36,701 nucleotides of DNA from Alphaproteobacteria bacterium (GTDB taxonomy: Bacteria; Pseudomonadota; Alphaproteobacteria; Rhizobiales; Xanthobacteraceae), in the NCBI GenBank assembly GCA_005884765.1, contig VAZV01000235.1, positions 18,719 through 55,419 of the forward strand, given 5' to 3'. Positions 7,661-16,050 of the stretch are shown in pieces. A program made the translations under genes and the position numbers. The stretch's first letter is position 1; each line of letters begins with the position of its first letter. The notes under the pieces were generated by a model that saw nothing but the letters and a program-made list of their open reading frames with translations, had not been told where the DNA came from and searched no databases.

Positions 7661-8534
7661 CAATCAGACGCCGGAACGGACGGATAGACTCGGGCTAACG
7701 GACGACGAGCTTGCGGTGCATCGCACTGCGTTTGCATCCGATGTCCTCAAAGACATGGTCGTGGTGTTATCCGGCGGCGCCGGGGGAATCGGACGCGCCA
7801 CAGCTTGGCTGTTCGCACGGCTCGGCGCACATATCGTCCTGGTTGGCCGCAACCAGGAAAGGCTCGATGCTCTCGTATCGAACCTGACAGGACAGAAGCT
7901 GAAGGCATCCGCACACGCAGCCGATATCAGGGATCCCGATGCGGTCAAAGCCTTGTTCGATTCGGTCTGGAAGACGCATGGGCGCGTCGACTGCCTCATC
8001 AACAGCGCGGGCGGGCAGTTTCCTCAACCGGCTATCGATTTTTCCGTAAAGGGCTGGAATGCCGTCATCAACACCAATCTGAACGGCACTTGGTACATGA
8101 TGCAGGCCGCCGCGCAACACTGGCGCGCCAACAAATATCCCGGCAGCATCGTCAACATTGTGGTCGTCACGACGCACGGCCTCTACGGCATCGCACATAC
8201 GATCGCCGCGAGATCCGGGGTTATCGGCCTTTCGCGCAGCGTTGCCGTCGAATGGGCCCCACTCAATATCCGGGTAAATTGTGTAGCCCCCGGTGCGATC
8301 GAGACCGAAGGCTGGAACGTCTATACGCCTGAGGCGCGCGCGGCCTACCCCCGATCAAATCCGATGATGCGGGCGGGTTCGCCGTGGGATGTCGCCGAAG
8401 CCTGCGCCTATCTCGCAGGTCCTTCCGGCGGATTCGTGACCGGCGAAACCTTGACGGTGGACGGAGGCGGCCAGCTTTGGGGAGAGACCTGGACCACTGG
8501 AAAACCACCCTATTTCAGCGGCGAGGGCTCATAG
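7653..8534 (+). CDS. SDR family oxidoreductase (enoyl-CoA reductase/AtuB-G-like)
   Basis: A 293-residue short-chain dehydrogenase overlapping the dehydrogenase stop by 8 bp (ATGGCTGA). The cofactor loop reads SGGAGGIGRATA (about residues 36-47), followed by ADIRD, CLINSAGGQF and ETLTVDGGGQLWG. The active-site helix reads AHTIAARSGVIGLSRS: the classical YxxxK Lys is replaced by Arg, as in the peroxisomal trans-2-enoyl-CoA reductase type (HSGAARAGV-like). It probably acts on a CoA thioester of the same pathway. Unlike the SDR at 391-1206 it has the full stretch between the cofactor helix and NSAG. Its exact reaction is not evident. Confidence 0.88.
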   Translation: MADNQTPERTDRLGLTDDELAVHRTAFASDVLKDMVVVLSGGAGGIGRATAWLFARLGAHIVLVGRNQERLDALVSNLTGQKLKASAHAADIRDPDAVKALFDSVWKTHGRVDCLINSAGGQFPQPAIDFSVKGWNAVINTNLNGTWYMMQAAAQHWRANKYPGSIVNIVVVTTHGLYGIAHTIAARSGVIGLSRSVAVEWAPLNIRVNCVAPGAIETEGWNVYTPEARAAYPRSNPMMRAGSPWDVAEACAYLAGPSGGFVTGETLTVDGGGQLWGETWTTGKPPYFSGEGS

Positions 8535-8576
8535 AGCCGTAGTTGTCGCCGCGGCGCGAATCTAAGGAGCCGTCGA

Positions 8577-10409
8577 ATGGACGTTTCAAGACCGGCATCG
8601 AGGTCAGTTTTGCAGCAAGGTCAGACCGCCGCGAGCACTCACCTAATTCACCGTGTCAATGTCGGTGACCTCGTCACCCGGAGCGCGGAGCGGTTTCCAG
8701 AGCGCGAGATGATCTGCGACGGCGACAAGCGCTGGTCCTATCGCGACTTCGACGCCTGGACCAACCGGGTCGCCCATGGTCTCTCCGCGCTCGGCCTCCA
8801 GAAAGGCGACGCACTTGCCCTGATGTCGGGCAACCGCGCCGAATTCCTCGCCGTCTATTTCGCCTGCGCGCGGCTTGGCTTGGTCTGCGTCCCCATCAAC
8901 CTGCTCTGGCGACAGCACGAACTGAGCCATGTCCTGACGGACTCACGCGCTCGCGCTGCCGTAGTCGAAGCAGGTCTGCTGAAGCAGTTCTGCGCAGGCG
9001 TCGAAGATCCGGCGCCGCTGCTCGGTATCGTCGTGATGGACAGGCAGGCGCCAGGCGCTACGACTCCCGATGGTATCGGCCACATGCCGTTGTTCGACTT
9101 TGACGCGCTAGCGGCCGATCAGTCCTCCGAAATTCCGGATTTCGCGATCGAGGACCGCGCTCCCCTCTCCTATCTCTACACCAGCGGCACGACCTCGGCG
9201 CCAAAGGGCGTGATCGGCACCCATCTCGCGATCTATCTGGAATCACTTGGGACCGCAATCGATACGCGCATGACAGAGAACGATCGGCTGAGTGTGGTGC
9301 TTCCGCTTTTCCATACGGCCCAGCTCAACGCGCTCTGCACACCAGCAATCGCAGTCGGGGCCTCGATGGTGATCCAGCGCGGCTTCGACGCCGCTGGCCT
9401 TCACGAGGCCATCGAAAGGGAGCGCATCAGCGTACTCTTTGCGCTGCCGATGATGATCCAGCAGCTCGTCGAACGGCAGCTCGCTCATCCTCGCAACGTC
9501 AGCAGCCTGCGCCTGACGGTCTACGCCATGGCGCCGATGCCGGAGGCGGAGCTTCGCCGAGCGATCGAGATCTTCGGGTGCGACTTCAGCCTTATGTTCG
9601 GGCAAACAGAGATGAGCCCGGTCTCGACATTCTTCAAGCCCCAGCACCAGCTGAGCCATCCCGGTGCTGTCGGCACGCCGGCCGTCAACGTGCAGGTCGC
9701 CATCATGGCACCGAACGGCGAGCTGCTTCCGACCGGCAGCACCGGGGAGATCGTCTATCGCAGCCCCCAGACCATGGCGGGTTATCTGCACAATCCCGAG
9801 GCGACCGCGGAAGCTTTCCGCCACGGCTGGTTTCACTCGGGCGATGCCGGCCATTTCGACGTTGATGGGATTCTCTGGTTCGAGGACCGCTTCAAGGACG
9901 TCATCAAGACGGGTGGCGAGAACGTCTCGTCCATCGAGGTCGAGCTCGCGATCCGGGCCGCACATCCCGACGTACTCGAAGTAGCGGCGATCGGACTGCC
10001 GCACCAGCATTGGGGCGAAGCGATCACCGCCGTCGTCGTCACCCAGAGTGGCGGATCCATCGACGCGAACATGCTGCTTTCAGCCGTCCGCGAACGGCTA
10101 AGCCCGTTCAAATGCCCGAAGGCCGTCATCCATGCTTCGGAGTTGCCCAAGACGGCCACGGGCAAGATCGAAAAAGCGAAACTTTCCGACGCGCATTCCG
10201 CGTTTTCGCCGACCGCACCGCTGTCACCTGGGAGGGCGGCCAGCGCCGCTACCGCGAGGTCGGCGAGCGGGCCTGGCGGCTCGCCAATGCCGTGCGTGCC
10301 AAGGGATATGACCGCGGCGACACGATCGCGATCCTCTCGGAGACATGTCCGGAATATATTGAATGCTATGCGGCCATGGCCGCACTCGGCATCACTGTCG
10401 CGACGCTGA
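8577..10409 (+). CDS. AMP-dependent acyl-CoA synthetase with out-of-frame C-terminal tail
   Basis: The ORF codes for 610 residues, of which about 1-535 form a complete ANL-family acyl-CoA ligase. Motifs are YLYTSGTTSAPKGV (about 199-212), MFGQTEMSP, WFHSGDAGHFD, IKTGGENVSSIEVE and the catalytic Lys in TATGKIEK. It activates a carboxylic acid to its CoA thioester through an acyl-adenylate. After KAKL (about residue 535) homology ends. Codons from about 540 to 610 are the shifted-frame reading of the start of the next synthetase gene, giving a low-complexity Ser/Arg/Ala/Pro tail. The ATG at 8577 follows AAGGAG. It probably initiates the pathway served by the upstream dehydrogenase and SDR. The native C-terminus and stop seem to have been lost in a deletion. 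Confidence 0.85.
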   Translation: MDVSRPASRSVLQQGQTAASTHLIHRVNVGDLVTRSAERFPEREMICDGDKRWSYRDFDAWTNRVAHGLSALGLQKGDALALMSGNRAEFLAVYFACARLGLVCVPINLLWRQHELSHVLTDSRARAAVVEAGLLKQFCAGVEDPAPLLGIVVMDRQAPGATTPDGIGHMPLFDFDALAADQSSEIPDFAIEDRAPLSYLYTSGTTSAPKGVIGTHLAIYLESLGTAIDTRMTENDRLSVVLPLFHTAQLNALCTPAIAVGASMVIQRGFDAAGLHEAIERERISVLFALPMMIQQLVERQLAHPRNVSSLRLTVYAMAPMPEAELRRAIEIFGCDFSLMFGQTEMSPVSTFFKPQHQLSHPGAVGTPAVNVQVAIMAPNGELLPTGSTGEIVYRSPQTMAGYLHNPEATAEAFRHGWFHSGDAGHFDVDGILWFEDRFKDVIKTGGENVSSIEVELAIRAAHPDVLEVAAIGLPHQHWGEAITAVVVTQSGGSIDANMLLSAVRERLSPFKCPKAVIHASELPKTATGKIEKAKLSDAHSAFSPTAPLSPGRAASAATARSASGPGGSPMPCVPRDMTAATRSRSSRRHVRNILNAMRPWPHSASLSRR

Positions 10410-11692
10410 ACATCCGGCTACGTCCCGATGAGATCGCTGTGTGCCTCCGCAAGGCTCGTCCGAGTGCCGTCCTGACCTCCGGTACGCTGGCGGGATTGCT
10501 CGAAGGCCTCCGGTCCGAGTTTCCGGACGTCCGCGACTGGATCGCATTCGAGTCGGTGCAGGGCTTCGACGACTACGAGGCCACTCTTGCCGAAAGCAGC
10601 GCGGACGAGCCGCCTCGGATCGCCGAGGGCGCGGACATCCACAACATCCTTTTCACCAGTGGCACGACCGGTCAGCCCAAAGGCGCACTCGTGAGCCAGC
10701 GAGCGGCGGCCACCCGCGGCTTGCGTCTGGCTCAATGGTTCGGACTGACCGAGAAGGACGGTTTCGTCGGCTGGCTGCCGCTCTTCCACTGCGGCGGAGA
10801 CGAGTCACTCTACGCGACCTTCGTCACCGGCGGCATCTATGCGACATTCAAGCGCGTCGATATACCGGCCATGTACGAGCGCATCGAGCGCGAGCGGTTG
10901 AGCTGGACTCTGCTCCTGCCCGGCGTGATCACCGACTTCATGAACAACCCGCAGCGGCAGGCCAACGATCTGTCGAGCCTGCGCTTCGCCATCGGCTACG
11001 CCAACATGATGCCGAACGTCGTCGCGAAGCTGACGGAGACCTTCGGCATCGATTTTTACGACGCCTTCGGGCAGAGCGAGTCGAGCTATCTGCTCGCGCA
11101 CGGCTGTTCCGGCCCAGGCGAGGTGCCGTCCCTGCGCAAACGACCCTCGCCGTTGATGGAGGTCCGCGTCGTCGACGAAGACATGAACGAGATGCCTGTC
11201 GGCCAGCCGGGCGAATGCGTGGTGCGGGGCCCGAGCATCATGTCCGGCTATCTCGATGACGATGCGGCCAACGCGGAGGTGTTCAAGGGCGGTTGGCTCC
11301 ATACCGGCGACCTGTTGCGGCGTGAGGAGGACGGCACGCTCACTTTCGTCGACCGCAAGAAATACCTGATCAAGACCGGCGGCGAGAATGTCTATCCCGC
11401 AGAGGTCGAGGCCGTCCTCAGCCGACACCCGGCCGTTCAAGAAGCGTGTGTGTTCGGCGTACCGGACCCGCATTGGGGCGAGACGATAAAGGCCGTGGTC
11501 GTCCTCCGCCAAGGCCAGTCGGCCGACAGCACCGAAATCCTCCATTGGTGTCGCGAGCGGCTCGCCGGCTATAAGCGCCCGCGCTACCTGCAGTTCATGC
11601 GCTCCGAGGAGTTGCCCCGCAGCACCACCGGTAAGCTTCAACGCCATGAGCTGGCACGTTTGCCGCTGACCGCCGAGCAACGTGTCGGGTGA
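10112..11692 (+). CDS. Second AMP-dependent acyl-CoA synthetase, 5' end lost (possible pseudogene)
   Basis: In the frame ending at 11692, clear ligase homology begins at about 10184 (FRRAFRVFADRTAVTWEGG) and runs through LFTSGTTGQPKGAL, DAFGQSESS, GGWLHTGDL, IKTGGENVYPAEVE and STTGKLQR. The fold is therefore complete except for the first few residues. No start codon with a ribosome binding site lies just before 10184. The nearest in-frame ATG is 10112, inside the preceding ligase gene, and it would add about 24 unrelated residues. The two genes thus overlap out of frame by up to about 300 bp. Either expression depends on this ATG or on coupling, or the gene is dead. The 5' boundary given is a convenience, not a supported start. 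Confidence 0.6.
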   Translation: MPEGRHPCFGVAQDGHGQDRKSETFRRAFRVFADRTAVTWEGGQRRYREVGERAWRLANAVRAKGYDRGDTIAILSETCPEYIECYAAMAALGITVATLNIRLRPDEIAVCLRKARPSAVLTSGTLAGLLEGLRSEFPDVRDWIAFESVQGFDDYEATLAESSADEPPRIAEGADIHNILFTSGTTGQPKGALVSQRAAATRGLRLAQWFGLTEKDGFVGWLPLFHCGGDESLYATFVTGGIYATFKRVDIPAMYERIERERLSWTLLLPGVITDFMNNPQRQANDLSSLRFAIGYANMMPNVVAKLTETFGIDFYDAFGQSESSYLLAHGCSGPGEVPSLRKRPSPLMEVRVVDEDMNEMPVGQPGECVVRGPSIMSGYLDDDAANAEVFKGGWLHTGDLLRREEDGTLTFVDRKKYLIKTGGENVYPAEVEAVLSRHPAVQEACVFGVPDPHWGETIKAVVVLRQGQSADSTEILHWCRERLAGYKRPRYLQFMRSEELPRSTTGKLQRHELARLPLTAEQRVG

Positions 11693-11988
11693 GGGCCGAG
11701 CGGAGAGTGCGATACGAGCGATCGCGCGAAGAAGATTGGATCGCCCGGGAGCAACGCCTTCTATCTGGCGCCGACTGTAAGTGGACACAGCGGGCGAAAT
11801 CGCCCGACTGGCATTGCCGTATGAATGGACGGCTGTGCCGGCATTCACCGACAAAGGACAATATGTGGAACCTCCACCGCGCAACCAACGTCGACGGCCC
11901 GAACGGCTCGCTGATCGGGAAATACAAATGTCGCGGTGACGCGTCGAAGGTCGTGGCCCAGGTGGCATATCTACCCGACCAACCTTAG
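11689..11988 (+). CDS. Possible small ORF or gene remnant
   Basis: An open frame beginning with a GTG that overlaps the synthetase stop. The first 25 codons look random. From about 11770 it reads DCKWTQRAKSPDWHCRMNG and later GKYKCRGDASKVVAQVAYLP, with C/G-ending codons common and a protein-like mix of Trp and Cys. No ribosome binding site and no family are recognised. It may be the tail of a decayed gene, a real small protein starting at the ATG at 11821, or chance. Confidence 0.3.
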   Translation: MRAERRVRYERSREEDWIAREQRLLSGADCKWTQRAKSPDWHCRMNGRLCRHSPTKDNMWNLHRATNVDGPNGSLIGKYKCRGDASKVVAQVAYLPDQP

Positions 11989-12394
11989 CTGGCTGCCTTG
12001 CGCCTGAGCCACTCCGTCTTCTTTCCGGCGACAACATTGCAGATCCGCGCCTGAGAGTTCGGCACGCCGGCGGGGCATGCTCGGCACTATCATCTTCATC
12101 GGGGCCGCGCTGCTGGCTCCGGAGTTCCTAAAGCGCTGAGGTGAACGCCTCGATCATGGGCTCGACGTCACTCAGTCTTTGGCTTCTTATCGCGCGTTAA
12201 ATTAGTGCAGAACGCGAATGCTCACCCATCAAGCGATCAATGGAAATTGCCGAACGTCGAAGTTCGGAAACGAAAGAAAATCGATTAGAAACTCAGATAT
12301 GGATACCTGCGCGCCCTGCGTGTAAACCGCAGTCAAATCTTGGACTAATCTGGGGTTGAAGAAATTGACGGTGGGCTTAAGTGGTTGATTATAT
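11989..12394. other. Gene-poor stretch between the catabolic island and tRNA-Pro
   Basis: About 400 bp without a supportable gene, and lower in GC towards the tRNA. It holds a 20-codon hydrophobic frame at 12077-12139 (MLGTIIFIGAALLAPEFLKR, possibly the tail of a lost membrane protein). It also holds a hairpin CCGAAC/GTTCGG with a 6-base loop at 12250-12267, without a T-run. No insertion-sequence ends or direct repeat of the tRNA 3' end were seen within the window. Confidence 0.5.
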
Positions 12395-12471
12395 TGGTCG
12401 GAGTGGCAGGATTTGAACCTGCGACCCCTGCGTCCCGAACGCAGTGCTCTACCGGACTGAGCCACACTCCG
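12395..12471 (-). tRNA. tRNA-Pro (anticodon CGG)
   Basis: Read on the minus strand it starts CGGAGTGTGGCTCAG and ends with the pairing CACTCCG, discriminator A and an encoded CCA, 77 nt in all. The anticodon stem CTGCG/CGCAG closes the 7-base loop TTCGGGA, giving CGG at positions 34-36. The T-arm holds GGTTCAAATCC. It decodes CCG proline codons. The CCA end faces the gene-poor stretch, where integrated elements often leave scars. Confidence 0.96.
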
Positions 12472-12484
12472 ACTAAGAACGCGG

Positions 12485-12513
12485 CTTATAGCCTTGGGTT
12501 TCGGCTACTGCAA
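12485..12513 (-). promoter_or_regulatory. tRNA-Pro promoter
   Basis: Minus strand TTGCAG (12513-12508), a 17-bp spacer, TATAAG (12490-12485), then 13 bp to the tRNA 5' end. Spacing and sequence fit a sigma-70-type promoter. The sua5 gene starts only 27 bp beyond it on the other strand. Confidence 0.65.
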
Positions 12514-12540
12514 GAAGCGGAATTGAGGACTTAAATCCCA

Positions 12541-13533
12541 GTGAATGTGGGGCTCAAAACGCAGATTCTGCCCGTGGACGAGGTCGCCCTCGCGGCCGCG
12601 GCGCGTTGCCTCGCCGATGGCGGCCTGGTCGCGTTCCCGACCGAGACGGTCTATGGGCTCGGCGCCGATGCCAATAATCCAGCCGCCATCGCGCGGCTCT
12701 ACCAGGCCAAGGGAAGGCCTTCGTTCAACCCGCTGATCGCCCATGTCTTTGATCTTGAGGCGGCACAGCGGATCGGCCGTTTCGATCCGGCGGCGCTGCG
12801 GCTTGCCGAAGCGTTCTGGCCGGGGCCGCTGACACTGGTGATGCCAAAAGTGATCGATTGTACGGTGGCCGATCTCGCCACCGCCGGCCTCGATACCGTC
12901 GCGGTCCGTGTTCCCGTGCACAAGGTGGCGCGGCAAATCCTGCGCGCGTTCGCCGGGCCTGTGGTCGCACCCTCCGCCAACCTTTCGGGCCACGTCTCGC
13001 CGACCAACGCCTCTCACGTCTCGAGCGACCTTGCGGGGCGGATCGATCTCATCATCGACGGCGGCCCGGTCGAGGTCGGCGTCGAATCCACCATCGTCGG
13101 ATGCCTGGAAGCACCGATGCTGCTGCGGCCGGGTGGCGTTCCCCGCGAACAAATCGAGCGTGTGCTTGGCCACCCGCTCCGGCAACCTACTCTCGACGCC
13201 GAGAGCGACACCAGCCAACCCTTGGCGCCTGGCATGCTGGCTTCGCATTACGCGCCGCGCTCGCGGTTGCGGCTCAGTGCCGAGAACATCGAGCCCGGTG
13301 AGGCGTTATTGGCATTTGGCCCCTCGTTGCCGCCGGGCGCGGATGGCGCCAGGGCCGTCATGAACCTGTCCGCGCGCCGCGATTTGACGGAAGCTGCCGC
13401 CAATCTGTTCGGCTACCTTCGCGCACTCGACGCAAGGGCCGCGCGCGCGATTGCGGTGATGCCTATTCCGCAAGACGGTTTGGGCGAAGCCATCAATGAC
13501 CGGCTGCGCCGCGCCGCGATGGGACGGGAATGA
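12541..13533 (+). CDS. sua5: L-threonylcarbamoyladenylate synthase (Sua5 type)
   Basis: A 330-residue two-domain enzyme that makes threonylcarbamoyl-AMP from Thr, bicarbonate and ATP for the t6A modification of tRNA position 37. The YrdC domain (about 12-205) shows FPTETVYGLGAD, IYQAKGRPSFNPLI-like LYQAKGRPSFNPLI, PGPLTLVM, VAPSANLSG and DGGPVEVGVESTIV. The C-terminal Sua5 extension (about 215-330) begins PLAPGMLASHYAP. The start is a GTG at 12541; GAGG lies somewhat far upstream, and no better start is seen. The stop overlaps the next gene (ATGA). Confidence 0.93.
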   Translation: MNVGLKTQILPVDEVALAAAARCLADGGLVAFPTETVYGLGADANNPAAIARLYQAKGRPSFNPLIAHVFDLEAAQRIGRFDPAALRLAEAFWPGPLTLVMPKVIDCTVADLATAGLDTVAVRVPVHKVARQILRAFAGPVVAPSANLSGHVSPTNASHVSSDLAGRIDLIIDGGPVEVGVESTIVGCLEAPMLLRPGGVPREQIERVLGHPLRQPTLDAESDTSQPLAPGMLASHYAPRSRLRLSAENIEPGEALLAFGPSLPPGADGARAVMNLSARRDLTEAAANLFGYLRALDARAARAIAVMPIPQDGLGEAINDRLRRAAMGRE

Positions 13534-14975
13534 CCGGGAAATCGACAATGAATATCGCTAAATCCGCAAGCCCCACGCTCTCGGGCGAACTGATCGCCAA
13601 GTTCCGCGGCATCGTCAGCAACAAACATGCGCTGACGGACGCCGCCGATATCGCGCCCTACCTCACCGAGGAGCGCGACCTGTTCCACGGCCGCTCTCCG
13701 CTGGTGCTGCGGCCGGGTTCGACTGCGGAAGTTTCCGCGATCTGCAAGCTCGCCAGCGCGCACAGAATCGCGCTGGTGCCGCAAGGCGGCAATACCGGCC
13801 TCGTCGGCGGACAGACGCCGCACAATGGCGAGGTGGTCCTGTCGATGCGCCGGATGGACAGGATTCGTGAGCTCGATACCGCCTCCAATACCATGACCTG
13901 CGAAGCCGGCGTGGTGCTGCAAGTCGCCCAGCAGCGGGCTTCTGAAGTCGACCGCCTGTTCCCGCTGTCACTGGGCGCGGAAGGAAGCTGCACCATCGGC
14001 GGCAATCTCTCCACCAATGCCGGGGGCACGACCGCGCTCGCTTACGGCGTGGCGCGCGAGATGGCACTTGGGGTAGAAGTGGTGCTGGCGGACGGGCGCA
14101 TCCTGAATTTGTTGTCGAAGCTGAAAAAGGACAACACAGGCTATGATCTGCGCAACCTCTTCATCGGCGCCGAGGGCACGCTTGGCATCATCACCGCCGC
14201 GACGCTCAAACTGTTTCCAAAGCCGCGCGCGATCGAGACCGCCTATGTCGGCCTCAAATCGCCGGCGCAGGCACTAAAGCTGTTATCGATCTCGCAAGCC
14301 GAGGCCGCCGGCACGCTCACCAGTTTCGAATTGCTGTCCGAGGTCGCGGTCGATTTCTCGATCTGCCACGGCATCGACATCCGCGATCCCCTCGCAAGCA
14401 AGTATCCCTGGTACGTGCTGATGGAATTGTCGTCGCCGCGCGACGACGCCCGCGACACGCTGGAAGCGATCCTGCAAAAAGCAATGGAAGACGGCATCGT
14501 CGACGACGCCGTCATCGCGGCCAACCTCGGCCAGCGCCAGGCGTTCTGGAAATTGCGCGACGAGATGTCGGGAGCGCAGAAACCGGAAGGCGGCTCGATC
14601 AAGCACGATATCTCGGTGCCGGTCGCCGCGGTGCCCGATTTCATCGAACAGGCCGATGCCGCCGTCACAAAACTGATCCCTGGTTCGCGGCCGGTGCCCT
14701 TCGGCCATCTCGGCGACGGCAACATCCATTATAATGTCAGCCAGCCGATCGGCGGCGACACCGCCGATTTCATGGGCCGCTGGCACGAGGTCAACGCTGT
14801 CGTGTTCGAGATCGTGCTGCGGATGGGCGGATCGATCTCCGCCGAGCACGGCATCGGCGTGCTCAAGCGCGACGAGCTGCCCGAGGTCAAGGACAAAGTC
14901 GCGATCGAGCTGATGCGCTCGCTCAAGGCGATGCTCGATCCCCAAGGCATCATGAACCCGGGCAAGGTGCTGTGA
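13530..14975 (+). CDS. FAD-binding oxidoreductase, D-2-hydroxyacid/D-2-hydroxyglutarate dehydrogenase-like
   Basis: A 481-residue flavoprotein of the VAO/GlcD family. The FAD-binding PCMH domain contains VPQGGNTGLVGGQTP (about residues 87-101), EGSCTIGGNLSTNAGGT and FIGAEGTLGIITAATLKLFP. The C-terminal domain has the metal-site PFGHLGDGNIHYN, SAEHGIGVLKRDEL and the typical end LDPQGIMNPGKVL. The family oxidises D-2-hydroxyacids such as D-2-hydroxyglutarate or D-lactate and passes electrons to an ETF or quinone. The start codon ATG overlaps the sua5 stop; an internal ATG at 13548 is possible. The GNAT gene overlaps its stop (GTGA), so these genes form one operon. Confidence 0.9.
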   Translation: MTGKSTMNIAKSASPTLSGELIAKFRGIVSNKHALTDAADIAPYLTEERDLFHGRSPLVLRPGSTAEVSAICKLASAHRIALVPQGGNTGLVGGQTPHNGEVVLSMRRMDRIRELDTASNTMTCEAGVVLQVAQQRASEVDRLFPLSLGAEGSCTIGGNLSTNAGGTTALAYGVAREMALGVEVVLADGRILNLLSKLKKDNTGYDLRNLFIGAEGTLGIITAATLKLFPKPRAIETAYVGLKSPAQALKLLSISQAEAAGTLTSFELLSEVAVDFSICHGIDIRDPLASKYPWYVLMELSSPRDDARDTLEAILQKAMEDGIVDDAVIAANLGQRQAFWKLRDEMSGAQKPEGGSIKHDISVPVAAVPDFIEQADAAVTKLIPGSRPVPFGHLGDGNIHYNVSQPIGGDTADFMGRWHEVNAVVFEIVLRMGGSISAEHGIGVLKRDELPEVKDKVAIELMRSLKAMLDPQGIMNPGKVL

Positions 14976-15427
14976 GTTCCAAAACTCCCCATGACGCCCC
15001 GACGATCAAGTCCATTGAAGACGACGACATCACCGAGGTGATTGCGCTGTGGCAGCGTTGCGGATTGACGCGGGCGTGGAACGATCCGGCCGCCGATATT
15101 GCGCTGGCGCGCAGAGAGGCCAATGCAACGGTGCTGTTGGCGCGAACTGATGGCACCCTCGTCGCCTCGGTGCTGGTCGGCCATGACGGCCATCGCGGCT
15201 GGGTCTATTACGTCACCGTCGACCCGGACCATCGCTCCAAGGGCTATGGAGGGCAGATCATGCGTGCTGCGGAAGATTGGCTGCGCGCGCGCGGGATCGA
15301 AAAGCTCCAGCTCATGGTCCGCGGCGATAACCCTGAGGTCCACGCCTTCTACCAATCCATCGGCTATATCGAGCAGGAACGCGTGGTGTTTGCCAAATGG
15401 CTCGATGGCCGCGAGCCGACGCCGTAA
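14972..15427 (+). CDS. GNAT family acetyltransferase, YpeA-like
   Basis: A 151-residue N-acetyltransferase. The N-terminus (EVIALWQRCGLTRAWNDPAADI) closely resembles E. coli YpeA. The acetyl-CoA site is YYVTVDPDHRSKGYGGQIMRAAE, the R/Q-x-x-G-x-G/A loop (RSKGYG), followed by RGDNPEVHAFYQSIGY. The start is a GTG overlapping the preceding stop (GTGA). The substrate is unknown for this subfamily; context gives no pointer beyond co-transcription with sua5, the FAD oxidase and nudK. Confidence 0.9.
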   Translation: MSSKTPHDAPTIKSIEDDDITEVIALWQRCGLTRAWNDPAADIALARREANATVLLARTDGTLVASVLVGHDGHRGWVYYVTVDPDHRSKGYGGQIMRAAEDWLRARGIEKLQLMVRGDNPEVHAFYQSIGYIEQERVVFAKWLDGREPTP

Positions 15428-15447
15428 CCGAAATTGCGCAGGCAAAC

Positions 15448-16029
15448 ATGACCATTTCCGACCGCATCCGCGTCAAAAACGTCCGCGTGCTGTCCCATGA
15501 GCATTACACGCTGAAGAGCGCGACCTTCGAATGGCGGCGCGCCGACGGCGAGTGGCAGACCCAGCACCGCGAGGTCTTCGACCGTGGCGATGCCGCGACC
15601 GTGTTGCCCTATAATCTCAATGAGCGCACTGTGGTGCTGGTGCGGCAATTCCGCTATCCGGCCTACGTCAACGGCCATGACGATCTCATGATCGAGGCTG
15701 CGGCCGGTCTCTTGGACAATGAAACGCCGGAGGTGCGGATCCGCGCCGAGACCGAGGAGGAAACCGGCTACCGTCTGCACGACATCCGAAAAGTATTCGA
15801 GGCCTTCATGAGCCCAGGCGCGGTGACGGAGAAATTGCACTTTTTTGTCGCCGAATACGAGCCGCACATGCGAATGGGCGACGGCGGCGGCTTGCCTTCC
15901 GAAGGCGAGGACATCGAGGTGTTGGAATTGCCAATCGACCAGGCGCTCGCGATGATCGGCGACGGGCGTATCGTCGATGCCAAGACGATCATGCTCGTGC
16001 AGTATGCCGCGCTGCATATTTTCCGGTGA
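15448..16029 (+). CDS. nudK: GDP-mannose pyrophosphatase NudK-like Nudix hydrolase
   Basis: A 193-residue Nudix protein. It follows E. coli NudK almost motif by motif: HREVFDRGDAATVLPYN, VVLVRQFRYPAYVNG, EAAAGLLDNETPEVRIR, EAFMSPGAVTEKLHFFVAEY and EDIEVLELPIDQALAMI. The Nudix box is G-x5-E-x7-AETEEETGY; the box REU is AET here, where E. coli NudK has KEA. It hydrolyses GDP-mannose and similar sugar nucleotides to the sugar phosphate and GMP. The start at 15448 (MTISDRI) is 20 bp after the GNAT stop; a longer frame from 15397 would overlap that gene. Confidence 0.9.
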   Translation: MTISDRIRVKNVRVLSHEHYTLKSATFEWRRADGEWQTQHREVFDRGDAATVLPYNLNERTVVLVRQFRYPAYVNGHDDLMIEAAAGLLDNETPEVRIRAETEEETGYRLHDIRKVFEAFMSPGAVTEKLHFFVAEYEPHMRMGDGGGLPSEGEDIEVLELPIDQALAMIGDGRIVDAKTIMLVQYAALHIFR

Positions 16030-16050
16030 AACCCAAGCAAATAGAAAACC

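Noticed and set aside
10805..12037. 410-codon minus-strand open frame
   Set aside because: It runs antisense to the second synthetase, is Arg/Ala/Gly-rich and shows no family motif; a GC-rich shadow.
12077..12139. 20-codon hydrophobic ORF MLGTIIFIGAALLAPEFLKR
   Set aside because: Too short, with no clear ribosome binding site or recognised family; noted as a possible remnant only.
12250..12267. Hairpin CCGAAC/GTTCGG as tRNA terminator
   Set aside because: Only 6 bp, about 130 bases after the tRNA and without a T-run.
12229..12465. Minus-strand frame over the tRNA
   Set aside because: It lies across tRNA-Pro, which is certain from its fold; the reading frame is incidental.
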